Origin: Allomyces arbusculus
Lineage: Eukaryota > Blastocladiomycota > Blastocladiomycetes > Blastocladiales > Blastocladiaceae
NCBI GenBank assembly: GCA_027604705.1
Contig: JADHYV010000008.1
Location: 434,001-498,000, forward strand
Length of the DNA: 64,000 nucleotides
Direction: 5' to 3'
In this document: piece after piece, positions 32,601 through 43,388 of the stretch
How positions within the stretch are numbered: position 1 is the first letter of the stretch
Layout of the letters: each line of letters begins with the position of its first letter
Notes under the pieces: model-generated
What the model was told of the DNA's origin: nothing
What the model saw: the letters and a program-made list of their open reading frames with translations, nothing else
The model's database searches: none
Translations under genes and position numbers: made by a program

Positions 32601-34528
32601 TACTTAAACCTGTTGTGTTCCGGTCATTTGGAGCAAGGTCTGACTTTTGGATGTACATATTCCAGGGCCACGTACCGATCCTACCTCGCATTTTGCGGCG
32701 TCGCGCTGTCCGTTGCCGTTCTTCTCGGATTTGTCGTGACCGCAGGTCTGCAGTTTAGCACGACGATTTGGATGGTGCGGGCATCCTCTCTCTCAACTGC
32801 GCAAATTGGACCCAGCCACTCACCACTTTCATTTGCCGAAACAGGGTCTATGGGGTTCCGCATCGAGCTCGGGACGTGGTGGAGACACTGGATACTGGCT
32901 CGGCGCGTACGCTGGCATCATTGTCGCGAGCACTATCTCTGCCGCCATCACGTTCTACCTGATTCTTGCCGTGGTTGCGACACGCGTGGCCAAGCTGACC
33001 ATGACCAAGCTGCTGGACGCGATTCTCCGCGCGCCCATGTCGTGGTGGGATGTGACGCCCTCGGGTATGTTCATTCACATCCTGCTCCTCACGCTTCACT
33101 CGCTGGACTTCTCGGCTCACCAATGAGACCGTGCTGACAACACTAGGCCGCGTGCTCAACCGTCTCACGGGCGACCAGCGCACCGTGGACCGGCAAATCC
33201 CGGCATTTTCATTCCAGATCCTCGCTTTCGGCTTCCGCGTGCTCGGCACACTGATCACGATCGCCCTGGCGACACCGTGGTTCTTGGCCGCGCTGATCCC
33301 GATCGCCGGCGCGTTTTTGCTCGTGCAGCGCGTGTACCTGGCGAGCTCACGCGAGCTGGAGCGCATCAGCATGGTCCAAGCGTCGCCCGTCTACCAGCAT
33401 ATCACCGAATCGCTCGCCGGGCTCGCGACCATTCGCGCGTTCGCGCACGAGACGCAATTCGAGACGGAGGTCGAGTCGAAAGTGGACCTGGCCGCCGGGT
33501 GCACGTACACGCTCAACTCCACTCGGTGGTGGTTGTCGGTGCAGCTGCAGCTGTTGGGTACGGCCATGGTCGGCGTGTTTGGCATGCTGGCTGCCGTCAC
33601 CCCGGTGTCGGGTACGGCCATTTTCGGGACGGCGCTCACGTACGCGCTGCAAGTCACGAGCATGCTCGCGTCGTTGATCGAGATGCTGGCGATGCTCGAG
33701 AATGCGCTCGTTTCGATGGAACGTGTGCAAGAGTACATGGACGTGCCGTCCGAGGCGCGCGAAGATACGCCGTTTGCGCTGGATGCCGCGTGGCCGGACC
33801 ACGGCACGGTCGAGTTTCGCGATTATTCGACGCGGTACCGCGACGGGTCCGATCCGGTCCTCAAGCACATCAACTTACACATCAGCCCCGGCGAACGTGT
33901 TGGGATTTGCGGGCGCACGGGCAGCGGCAAGTCGTCGCTGATGCTGTCGTTATTCCGGATCATCGAGGCCACGGGCGGGTCGATCGTCATTGACGGGATC
34001 GATCTCGCGACGGTCGGGCTGCAGGACCTGCGCACCCGACTGACGATTCTCCCGCAAGAAGCGGTCCTGTTCGACGCGCCCGTGCGCGCCAACCTGGACC
34101 CGGCGGGCACCGTCGACGACGCGGCGCTGTGGCAAGCGCTCGAGCATGCGTCGCTCGCGGATTTCATTCGCGCGCTCGACGGGCAGCTCGACGCGCCGCT
34201 CACGCGCGAGTCCATGTCGGCAGGCCAGGCGCAGTTGTTGTGTTTGGCGCGCGCGATCGTGCGCAAGTCGAAAGTGCTTGTCCTGGACGAGGCCACGGCG
34301 AGCATGGATCCGGTCACGGACGCGATCGTGCAAGAGGCGGTACGGCGCGAGTTTACCGGGTGTACGGTCCTGACGGTCGCGCACCGGATCGGCACGATCA
34401 TGGATTCGGATAAGATTGTCGTGTTGGATCACGGCGAGGTGGTCGAGGTGGGTGCGCCCAAGGAGTTGCTGGCGGATTCGGCGTCGCGGTTCTATGGGCT
34501 CGCCAAGGAGAGCGGGCTTGTCGAGTAA
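29637..34528 (+). CDS. Full-length ABCC (MRP/Ycf1-type) transporter
   Basis: Seven exons: 29637-29669, 29758-29943, 30031-30175, 30259-32599, 32666-32774, 32845-33064 and 33147-34528 (1471 aa). A TMD0-type N-terminus (IDIDPCFQDGVLMPIIALAG, later EHYRSRRPSA) precedes two TMD-NBD halves. NBD1 has Walker A GQVGSGKS, signature LSGGQ and Walker B VLLLDDPLSAVDAHVD. NBD2 has GRTGSGKSS, a signature that reads MSAGQ instead of LSGGQ, and VLVLDEATASMD. NBD1 ends its Walker B in Asp instead of the catalytic Glu, the usual ABCC asymmetry. Members export glutathione conjugates and organic anions, often into the vacuole; the substrate here is unknown. Exon 1 encodes only 11 residues (MDHPFCGGLPL) with donor GTCCGT and is the least certain part. 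The gene ends well before the convergent HSF gene. Confidence 0.93.
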
Positions 34529-34915
34529 AAAATAGGCGGGAAGATGAGCTACAGGGCCCGAAGATGTAAGTACAACGTTGAGTCGCTGTTGACCATGTCC
34601 ATGCGTTCATGGTCGGTTTTTTGTTGATTCTTCTTGGCACTCTACAACATGATGTGTTTTAATGAGAATCAGCTGCATCTGAGCCTCGGCGACTATTTAG
34701 AGTGCGCTTATGGAGTTTTGCGATGAAAATGAACATGCATTGAACATTTGCACAGAGAAGCGCATCCGAGTAACGAAAAGGTTCAGTGGAGAAGGCAAAC
34801 GACGAACCCATGACGTTGAAAATAATAACTATAGACATGACAAGAAGAAGAAAGACAAACGGGTATGCACACACGTCCCAGCTCCCAGGTCGTTTCATGA
34901 TCACCACTTCCACCT
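34529..34915. other. 3' intergenic region between convergent genes
   Basis: 387 bp of relatively AT-rich sequence lie between the ABCC stop and the HSF stop. Both 3' ends and their poly(A) signals should be here. No coding sequence is seen. Confidence 0.55.
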
Positions 34916-36560
34916 CTACTCGTGCCGCGCGCGCTTGCTCGGCGGCGGCGCGACGGGCGCGACGGACGAGACCGAGTAGGCCGTCGGTGCACCCGCCTGG
35001 CACGAGCAGTTCACGTCGACGCACCCCTGCGGCGCTGTGGCCATGGGCGCTGCAGCCATGTGGTGGTGATAGTAGGTGTGCGTCTGGGGCGTGGCCGAGG
35101 GCTGGTACGTCGGCACGTCACTTGCGGGTGGCGCGTGCGTGCTGTAGGTCGCGTACGTTGGCTGCTGGTGGTGGTGGAGATGGCTCGGCACCGACGCGGG
35201 CGTCGGCGGCTGCGCGATCGGCGGGAGCGTCGGCGGCGCGTATGACGAGATGGGCGGCAGGGGCCCAGCAGACTGCTGTGGCTGTGGCTGCGGCGGCTGC
35301 TGCGGAACCGGCGGCGGCGGTGCGTACGTGTAGACGGGCGTCTGCACGACGGTTGTCGGCGGCGAGTAGGTGGCAGGCGGCGGCATGACCGAGTGCATTG
35401 CTGACGCGACCGAATCCGGGAGCGGGCCCTCGGCCGAGATCGCCATCAGGACGCTGCGCGCATCGTCGACGACACGCGCACGCTGGTTCGGGTCCTGTGC
35501 CGCGAGAAGCACGGCACTCGCGAGGCGGGCCAGGACACTGCGTGCACGCTCGCGCTCGGCCTGCATGTCGACGACGCGGTGCTCGAGCGCCGTGAGCCGC
35601 TCGACAATGGCAGCTGCATCGACGAGGCCCGACCGAGATGACCGACGGGTCGGGGCCGCGGCGGGAGCAGCTGCTGCGACATCTTCAGGGGCGGCCTCGG
35701 CACCTTGACGGCCAGCGGTGGACGGAATAGTGGCAAGGTCGGCGGGGTTAGGCACGGCGGGGGGAGCCGCAGGCTTGGACGTCTTGCGCTTGATCAGCGG
35801 GAGCAGGTGGACCTTGTCGCGCTAGATAAGGGCGAATCGAAGATCGTCAGTGTGAGGGCTCATGACAAGCGATGAGAACAGAAAAGAAAATACCTGGAAG
35901 TACGGATGACGGAACTCCCACGGCTGCTCGTACGGCACAGCACGGCCCTTTTGTTCCTCAACCGTGGCGGCCGCAGCAGGCGCAGCGTCCGACTGCTCAT
36001 CACCACCAGCTGCCGGCGTTTCCGTGGCCAGAGCCCCAGCAGTCACAGCAGGCGACGTGACGGGGGACGAAGACGACGACGAAGACGAGGCAAGGACCGA
36101 CGACGCGGCGTGCTTGGTCGCCTCGAGGGCCGCGAGTGCAAACGACTGGTCCGAGACCTTGCTGAAACCGTACATGTTGAGTTGCTACATAGGGGGTGGA
36201 AGGTGACACGCGTGATGTACGCACGCCAAGCGTTAGTTCAAGGAGATCGAGCGCACGTAGCATCGTCGTGCCAATGGCGACACCACCGCGGACCCAGATG
36301 GACCGCTGCTGCTGCTTACTGGTCAACCACCACCACCACCGCCGACTGGCAAGGGAGATCAAAGTATAACCACGTACCCGCACAAACGACGAGATGTTGT
36401 TGTGCTTGAAGCATGCGGGCAGCACCTGCCGCGCAAACTCGGTCGGGCTCAGCACACGGAACCCATCGCCATTGGGCGTCCAGCAAATCAAGTGCACAAT
36501 CGACTTGTCTTGCAGGATGGCGTAGAGCTTGGAGATGAAGGTGGAGTTGCCGCCGGCCAT
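34916..36560 (-). CDS. HSF-type DNA-binding transcription factor
   Basis: Three exons, 36560-36378, 36184-35894 and 35821-34916 (459 aa). The heat-shock-factor domain starts at once: STFISKLYAILQDKSIVHLI, then ICWTPNGDGFRVLSPTEFAR, HNNISSFVRQLNMYGFSKV (recognition helix, split by intron 1 between Arg and Gln). The final strand segment is WEFRHPYFQRDKVHLLPLIK. Between MYGFSKV and WEFRHPYF lies an insert of roughly 75 residues rich in Ser, Ala and Glu, placed in the wing loop. After the domain comes a short coiled coil (AAIVERLTALEHRVVDMQAE), likely for oligomerisation, then a Pro/Gln/His-rich tail. It could be Hsf1, Mga1/Hms2 or Skn7-like; no response-regulator receiver domain is present, which argues against Skn7. 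Confidence 0.88.
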
Positions 36561-37669
36561 GGTGGAAAAGCAGCGCGGAACCGCGAGTGGGTGGAGAGGG
36601 TGTGGGGAGGCGAAGCGAGTGCGAGGCGAGCGGGTCGTGGGCCTGGAGAGCGTCTGCGTCGTCGTCACAGGGTGTGGGGGGTTCGGGTCGGTGTTGTTGT
36701 GGCCGTTGCTGTCGAACAGGCCGAATTGCTTGCGGACGAGGAGCGCGGCCCGGCGGCGGGCAGAAAGGCTTTTGAGCAGTGGAAGACTTGGCACGCGCGT
36801 GTGCGAGTCGACGAGGTCAGTGGCCACGTCGGTGTTGGTTGGTTGGACCAGCGAGGAGAGGACAGGGTCGCAACGAGGCCAGGCGCAGGTGTGGAGTGGG
36901 GCGCACCCAAGGCGCCCAGAACTTCTGCGCCAAGACTTCAAAGTGCGCCACCCCAGACCACGAGGGGCAGAATGAAGCCTCAATACGGTCCACGCCATAC
37001 CTTTCCCAGCGATTTGTTTGCTGCATAGAAGATCCAGAACACCAACGCACGTTCCCGAAACAAACCTCCCTTTTCCGACTGGCCCCGTTGCGCAACACCT
37101 CATCCTGCGCTCAAGCCGTTTGGCATCCATTACTGTAGTCGATCCTCCTCACCCCCGACACAAAACCAACCAGAACAATCTCTCATTTCTTGGCACTGTT
37201 CCCTTGCATGAAATCCACGTTGATAGAATGCGAGATGCTGCATGCCAAATGCCCCCCTGCGTGCATTGTCTTCTCGCGAAATCCTGGCGGAGCTTTCTTG
37301 CTGGGATTTCGTGCTGTTCGTTGGCGCGCGACGCGCGGGATCGAAGCAGGATCGAAAAACGCGTGCTTGCAGGTTGCAGGCACTCGCCCTCGTTTCATTT
37401 TGACATGCGAGATCGGAGAACCACGGAAGCAATCCTGCGAAAAAGGTGCAGATCAAAAATGGCGGGTGGCAAACGATGAAAATCAATTGAAGTGGACTTA
37501 TGTAGAGCAATAAATGTTTGACGGTCCCGCGATGAGGCATCCACGTCATTCGATGCCCATGAACTCAGTCTACTGTCATGGCTTGTTCTCGTGGATGGCC
37601 AGCGGCAAAGGCCGCGACACTAGTCTGCAGCCGCATGCGACCACGACAGCTGACTCGCTGCAATCAATC
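36561..37669. other. Divergent promoter region, HSF-type gene / MICU1
   Basis: 1.1 kb between two diverging start codons. The part nearest the HSF gene is very GC-rich; 37150-37510 is more AT-rich. I see no coding domain, RNA gene or repeat that I can support. Confidence 0.45.
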
Positions 37670-39565
37670 ATGGCATTCCGAGCATTTGGATCAAGGGTCG
37701 TGAGCCAACTCCGCCACTATGGAACAACAGCGGGTCAAGCAGCGAGCGCAACGAACAACGGTGGTCGCTCGCGTCGTGAAGTATTTGCAGCTGCAGGCGT
37801 GACCACGGTTGCGCTCGTGATTGCCGCGCGAGTTGCCGTGTCTCCAGCAGGATTGCTGGCGGAACCCGCAGGCGAGGCGCCAGGCAGTGAAGTGTTGGTA
37901 CAGGGCTCGTCGGTGCGTCCTGGCCCATTTCCAAGTGGTGGAGGATGCAAGGAAATTGATGAGCACGTGTCATTAGTCGCTCGAGCACTGGAAACGACGC
38001 CGGATCGGCCACTACGAGAATCGCATCCGCGCCTACAGCCATCCGTTCAAGGTGTTCCAGTATTTTGCGTCGACGAGCAAGGGTGGAACCGACTACATGA
38101 CGGCCGACGACTTTATTGCCAGCTTGCTTCCGTTCCGTGACGTGCCCGACCATGAGCGACCCGACCCGGTATGTGTATTGCGAAATCGACGTTTCTAAGC
38201 GTAACGATGCTGCTGTTTTCCCTGACTGAAATGCCGATTGATCGCCCTACCAGGTTTACCGCCGCCTCAAGACCTCGTCGGCCGCACAGTTCCTCAAGCT
38301 GGCCGATTTGGACGGTGACGGCCTGATCTCGTTCAGCGAGTACATGCTCTTCCTGACGTTGTTGCAGAGTACGTTCTCCACCGGTTCTGCATACCGCTCT
38401 CTCCCCTTCTCTGCTAACCGCCTCGTACTTGCTCCACCCAGTCCCCGACCACCACATCGACATGGCCTTTTCCGCGCTCGACACGGACGGCAACGGGCAA
38501 CTCTCGCAATCCGAGCTCTTACAATTCCTGCATGCCGAGTCGCAACCGACGCGGCGCCCGCTGTTTGCGCGGCTCGGGCGACAAGAACAGGCCAAGATTA
38601 CGTTCGCGTCGTGCCACGGCCTGACGCGACTGCTGTTCGGTGCGCGCGGCGAGCAGCAGCTGTCGCGCGATGCGTTCCGTGGGTTCTTGCAGCGGTTGCG
38701 GTACGAAGTGCTGAAGCTCGAGTTTTTCCAGTATCCCGTCGATGAATCGGACCGGATTGGCGTCAAGGATATGGCCTATGCTCTCGTGAGTTATGCGGAT
38801 TGGCGGAAAGTGGAGGAGTTGCAGATGAGGATTGCGCGGATCCCAAAGTCGACGGTACGGCGGTTTGCATGCACGGTGGGAGGGTGTGGACGTGTCTTCG
38901 GTTTGCTGATACCAGTTTTTTCTTCTTCCTCGGTTTAGGAGCGCGTGTCGCTGGACCAGTTCCGGACCATGGACACGCTCATCAAGCATCTCGACGAGGT
39001 AGAACTCGCACTGCACGTCATCAAGAGCTGGTCCGCGGCCGCGGCGACGGCGACCGACTCGAGTGCGACCGCGCCATCGCCGGCGTTGGAGGTGACCAAA
39101 GGTTCGCTCACTTCATCCACCGCACGCAACGTCTGGTCGGACGCACTGCTGACCCTGGCTTTCCACGGGTGCAGGGGAATTGAAAAAGGCGATTCACGCG
39201 GGTACGAGTCTCGCAGTGCCCGACGCACACATCGACATTCTCTTCACGCTTTTTGACGAAAACGGTATGCGACTTCCATGCCCTTTTTCATCCGATTGTG
39301 GTGGTCGCTCACCATCTACCTCCTGGTTTGTGTTTCCGGGATCCAGGAAACGGCAAGATTGATTTCCGCACGTTCAGTGAGACGCTGAAGCCGCGCATTC
39401 ACAAGGGGTTGGATACGGTTCGTGTCGATCCACGTTCTCCACCATCGCTCAGATATCCAATCATGCTGACGCGCGGTCCCTTCGGTTGGTTAGCCCCGCG
39501 ATTTCGGTTTTGTGCGATTCTTGCAGCAGCTGCGCGACTGCACACGGCAGCACTTCTTCTCGTAA
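37670..39565 (+). CDS. MICU1: MICU1-type regulator of the mitochondrial calcium uniporter
   Basis: Eight exons: 37670-37912, 37977-38168, 38254-38368, 38442-38854, 38939-39101, 39175-39264, 39347-39417 and 39494-39565 (452 aa). A basic presequence (MAFRAFGSRVVSQLRHYG) and a hydrophobic segment (AAGVTTVALVIAARVAV) precede the MICU core, which starts HYENRIRAYSHPFKVFQYFA. EF-hand loops are DLDGDGLISFSE, DTDGNGQLSQSE and, near the C-terminus, DENGNGKIDFRT. The end (GLDTPRDFGFVRFLQQLRDC) matches MICU1 tails. Known role: intermembrane-space gatekeeper of the MCU channel. The last EF loop has Thr rather than Glu at position 12, while the first, degenerate in animals, is complete here. MICU proteins are absent from budding yeasts. 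The exon 1 donor could also be GTACAG a few codons earlier. Confidence 0.92.
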
Positions 39566-39706
39566 AAATAAAGGAATAATACAGATGTTCAAATGTGCAC
39601 AATGATCTCTTTCCGCGAGCTCTAGATGCACAAATACACGCACAAAAAACCGGCAACTAAAGTAGCAACGGTGCAAGCAAGCCAATTCAAGCAAAAGCAC
39701 CCCCAC

Positions 39707-41077
39707 TCAGCTCCTCGCGTTCGCGTTCAACAACCCCGTCCGCGGCGTGCCTGGTGCGCCCTCCGTATCGCTCGGTGCATGGTCCAAGGGTGAGTGCGGC
39801 GGCGTCGCGCCATCGGCGAGTGTCGACAGAGACGAATTCACGTTTTCGTTGGTGGTCGCAAGCGCGCGTTCGGGGTCGGGTTTCGCCGCGCTTGCGTCCG
39901 GGTCCCGGCTGCGGCGGTACCACAGGACGGCGCCGATGACAGCGTTGATCAGGAACAGCGACCACATGGTGATCAGGTTGAAGTCGATGCCGAACCCGGC
40001 GATGCCGGCAAACATGGCGATTTGGACAATGTCGACTGCGGGAACAGGCAAAGAAAGCAGCGTGAGAAACGAACTAAACCAAAACACGGTGGAAATCTCT
40101 GCACAGCCAACGTACCGGCAATCCACGCGAGCCACTGTTCCCAGAACCGGCCCGTCTGCAGGACCTGCGCGGCAATCGAGAGCGTGACCGAGGCCGCATC
40201 GAGCGCGTGCGGCCACGGCATGTCCTCGTAGGCATAGACGCCCGCAAGCGCCTTGGAAAATGCCGGGATCTCGTAGTACATGCCGACACCGAGCGCAAAC
40301 ATTAGAAGAACCGTCGCGAGCCGCCGCAGCCATCCGAGCGACGCGGCCTGCGCAGTATCGGCCGAGTCGAGGTGGTAGTACCACGTGTACATGCCGACAA
40401 ATTGCATCGGCAAAAAGAAGAAGATGTTGAGCTGGAAGTCGCCCGAGTAGTCCATGGCGAGGGCCGCAACGCCACTAATCATTGGAGAATGGGTCAGAGG
40501 GGGGGGGGGGGGGGGAGCATCGACACTCCAACCGGGTGGCGAAGGACACGTACTAGGTCACGCAATTGATGATACCCCAGAAATAATTGGAAAAGCGACC
40601 GAGGGACACGAGCACGACGCACAGGACGCCCGAGAACGACGCGACGCCCGAAAACAGAACCAGGATGCGCTTCCACAGTTCCTTGCCGGCATTCGTGTCG
40701 TTGACCCACTTGATGGGCGACGTGTGCACTTCCGGGTTGATGAAGGCATTGAAGTCGACAATCGAAAACGCAATGGAGAGGAGACCAAAGAGCGTAATTA
40801 CAACCGCTTGCCAGGCCTTGAGAAGCCGCAGGTCGGCCACGACCGAACGCATCAGCAGTGCAAACATGGCGCCGACGCCACTGGCGCGAGCGGGTGGAGA
40901 AGCTGCGCTCGACATGGCAGGTGCAGTTGCAGGGGAGGCGGAACCGGCGGGGACAAGCGTGGTGGCCGACTCGGTGAGTACGGGAGCGGGAGCAGCAGCT
41001 GGGACGAGCGTGGCCGGGCTCGCGGTCGGCCGGGTGGGCGATACTGCTGCTGCTGCTGTCACGTCGTTGGCGGGCAT
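39707..41077 (-). CDS. PnuC-family nicotinamide riboside transporter
   Basis: Three exons, 41077-40554, 40474-40116 and 40035-39707 (403 aa), all with donor GTACGT or closely similar. After an Ala/Pro-rich N-terminus of about 60 residues come seven or so hydrophobic helices. Diagnostic PnuC blocks are VLCVVLVSLGRFSNYFWGII and the GMYTWYYH Trp motif, then further on LDAASVTLSIAAQVLQTGRF, EQWLAWIAVDIVQ and LITMWSLFLINAVIGAVLWY. In bacteria PnuC facilitates nicotinamide riboside uptake for NAD synthesis, driven by downstream phosphorylation. The spacing and order of these blocks agree along the whole length with bacterial PnuC. The C-terminal 60 residues are hydrophilic and Ser/Pro-rich. Three spliceosomal exons show it is a resident nuclear gene rather than bacterial contamination. 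Membrane location and substrate in this organism are inferred. Confidence 0.88.
40499..40515. repeat. G17 homopolymer (C17 on the coding strand) in pnuC-like intron 1
   Basis: Seventeen consecutive G on the plus strand read as C17 in the sense of the transporter gene, about 23 nt before its intron 1 acceptor, where a pyrimidine tract is expected. Confidence 0.85.
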
Positions 41078-41469
41078 GTCGCTGGCTTTGCTTGCTTGGG
41101 CGCGCGCGTGTGTTCGCGTCGTGCGGGGGCAAATGAGGGCAAGGGCCGGTTTGCGCGAAATGGCAATGTGGTCGGTGAAGCAGCTGTGCGGCTGAAGGAA
41201 AGAAGGCAACGCAGCGGTGTGGCGGTCGGCGATGGCAGGGACTTGCTGTTGGCGCCTGACGCACTCGCACGTGCGCAAGTCGCACAGAGCTCCGCTGCCT
41301 CTCTGCTAACGCAGAGGCCTGATCGCTCACGCCAAACTGCACGTCGGCCTCTTGCTGCGCGTCCTCTGCCCAAGCTGCAGCTGCCGTCGTCGACACGACC
41401 GCGAGACCGCTGCCGCAAACCGCTCTCTGCCGTGCGCTCTTTACCAAGACCCTCAGCCGACCCGCCACC
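41078..41469. other. Divergent promoter region, PnuC-like gene / SR protein gene
   Basis: 392 bp between diverging start codons. The transporter frame stays open upstream of ATG 41077 for about 67 codons, so an earlier start is not excluded, but that stretch has no conserved feature. Confidence 0.45.
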
Positions 41470-42951
41470 ATGTCGTGCATCCCGACCGTCCCGACCAACC
41501 GCTGCTTCATCGGCCACCTGCCGCGCCGCCCCGACGACGAGCGCGATCTGCGCGAGCTCTTTTCCGAATTTAAGGGCCTCAAGGCCATGTCGATGCACGA
41601 CGGCTTTTGCTTCGTGGTTCGTGTCCCCGTCGCACCTGCTGGACCTGCTGCGCTCTCGTCTTTGCCCTGCCCTCGCTGCTCGTGATGCTGCTGCTGCTCG
41701 TGGTGCCGGTTGGTGGGCTGTGAGCCAGCGTCATTTTGAGCCTGGGCCGTGTCGTCGTGTCGCCATGACTGTGTTCTGCCCGTGTCTTGCCTTTGCCGGT
41801 GTTCCGTCTCTGCCTGGTTCTGGTGCTCGACATCGCGATGATTTGGAGCTGCTCGTCCCGTCTATCCCGTCCGTCCCGTGTTCTGTGCCTGATGTGTGAC
41901 CCCGCTGTGCCGTGCACCCCGTCTTGGCCGCTGTGCTGCCTCTCTTCCTCCAAAAAAAAGGACTTTGACACGGTCGAGGAGGCAAGCGAGTGCGTCAAGA
42001 AGTACAACCAGCACCGCCTGCCCGGCACGACCGAGCCGTACGTGTTCTTCTTTTTTCTCCTCGCAACTGGTGGACGTAACCGCGTTCCTCACGCTTTCTT
42101 CCGTCTTCGCAGGATCAACATCGAGTTTGCGCGCACCAAGGCCTTTTCGCCCGAGCTGTGGTACGTCCTTTCATGTCCCGGGCGCACCGCGCACCATCCT
42201 GATCCCACTGGCACACGATAGCTCGCGCAATGCCCGGTCGGACGGCGACTTCCGCGTCGCTGTCGAGAACCTGCCGCCGGGCATGGACTGGAAGGAGCTC
42301 AAGGACAATTTCCGCATGTGCGGGCGCATCGAGCGCGTCGACATTCACGAGGAGCAAAACCGCGGGTACGGCCGCTTGGTCCTCTCCGTTGTGACTTGGT
42401 CCATTCTCACGTCTATCTCAATTCCTAGCGTAATCCGGTTCGTCTTTGACGACGCCATGGACCGCGCCATCAAGGAATGGGACGGCAAGGACATGCGCGG
42501 GTCGACCGTGCGCGTGCGGCAATGGCACACGTCGGCGTCCGACCGCGACTATGGCAGCAGCAGCCGCGGCGGCGGCGGCGACGCCTACTATTCGCGCCGC
42601 GACCACCGCGACCGCGATTACGGCCCGCGCCGCGATTACGACCGCCGCGATCGCGACTTTGGTGGGCGCAGCAGGCGCGACTATGATCGCCGCGACCGTG
42701 ACCGCGAGTACGGCCGCAGTCGCGATTATGATCGCCGTGATTATGCCCGTGAGGAGCGCCCGCGGGAGCGTGAGGAGCGGCCGCGGGATGACCGCCGCGA
42801 TGACCGCCGTGGTGGGGATGATCGCCGTGGTGGGGACGATCGCCGTGGTGGGGATGATCGCCGCGGTGGGGATGACCGTCGCGAGTACGCGCGCAGCAGC
42901 CGCGATGACCGCGGGGCGGCCGCGGGGCGCACGCCGTCGCCCGGGTACTAG
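41470..42951 (+). CDS. SR-type RNA-binding protein with two RRMs
   Basis: Five exons: 41470-41616, 41961-42037, 42113-42160, 42222-42365 and 42429-42951 (312 aa). RRM1 runs from RCFIGHLPRRPDDERDLREL through GFCFVDFDTVEEASECVKKY to INIEFAR. RRM2 runs from FRVAVENLPPGMDWKELKD to GVIRFVFDDAMDRAIKEWDG and GSTVRVRQW. RRM2 lacks aromatic RNP1 residues and has a pseudo-RRM look like that of SRSF1. The tail is RD/RS-like: many DYDRRDRD blocks, then four near-identical DDRRGG units encoded by an 18-bp tandem repeat. Such proteins (SRSF1, Npl3, fission yeast Srp) guide splicing and mRNA export. Intron 1 is 344 nt, several times the local average, and its acceptor follows a run of eight A, which is unusual and may mean regulated splicing. 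Confidence 0.9.
42799..42870 (+). repeat. Four tandem 18-bp units encoding DDRRGG
   Basis: Units at 42799, 42817, 42835 and 42853 differ at only three positions, all third bases of codons, so each still encodes DDRRGG. They form the end of the Arg-rich tail of the SR protein. Confidence 0.9.
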
Positions 42952-43388
42952 CTGCGTGGGGGGGTCAGCGCGAAACGGTGGTGCGGGAAGGGCACGTCAG
43001 ATTCTTGTTTTTAGTGTCGTTCTTCCAGGGGCAATGAAACTCTGTGCTTGCCTTTGCTGTGAGCGTTACGGTTGCTCTGCTGGTTCCGATTGACGATCAG
43101 CGGGGGGCAGGGCGCCAGCGAGCGAGAGACGCGTCGCGACGCGACGCGGCCGGGAAATGTGGAACATGAGCGCCGCTTGCCGCACGCGGACCGGCGCAGC
43201 GAGCAGGAGCAGCGCCGTTCTCGAGCCGACGACGCGGCACCAGCACGCACCAGCAGCGGTGGTCGCACGCGCGCGCGCGCTCGCGCTCACCAGGCCGCTC
43301 CTGCCGCCCCTTCACATTGCGCCGCCGGCCAGTGCAACTGCCCGATCCGACCCTGCGAACCGACCCTCCACCACCAACACCCGGCACC
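42952..43388. other. Intergenic region between two plus-strand genes
   Basis: 437 bp between the SR protein stop and the next start codon. The left part is T-rich 3' flank, and 43260-43290 is an alternating CG run. No coding sequence recognised. Confidence 0.45.

Noticed and set aside
34246-34260. Signature MSAGQ instead of LSGGQ in the second nucleotide-binding domain of the ABCC transporter as a sign of inactivation
   Set aside because: Variants with Ser-Ala/Val-Gly-Gln occur in functional ABCC NBD2 domains, and Walker A, Walker B and the Glu are intact.
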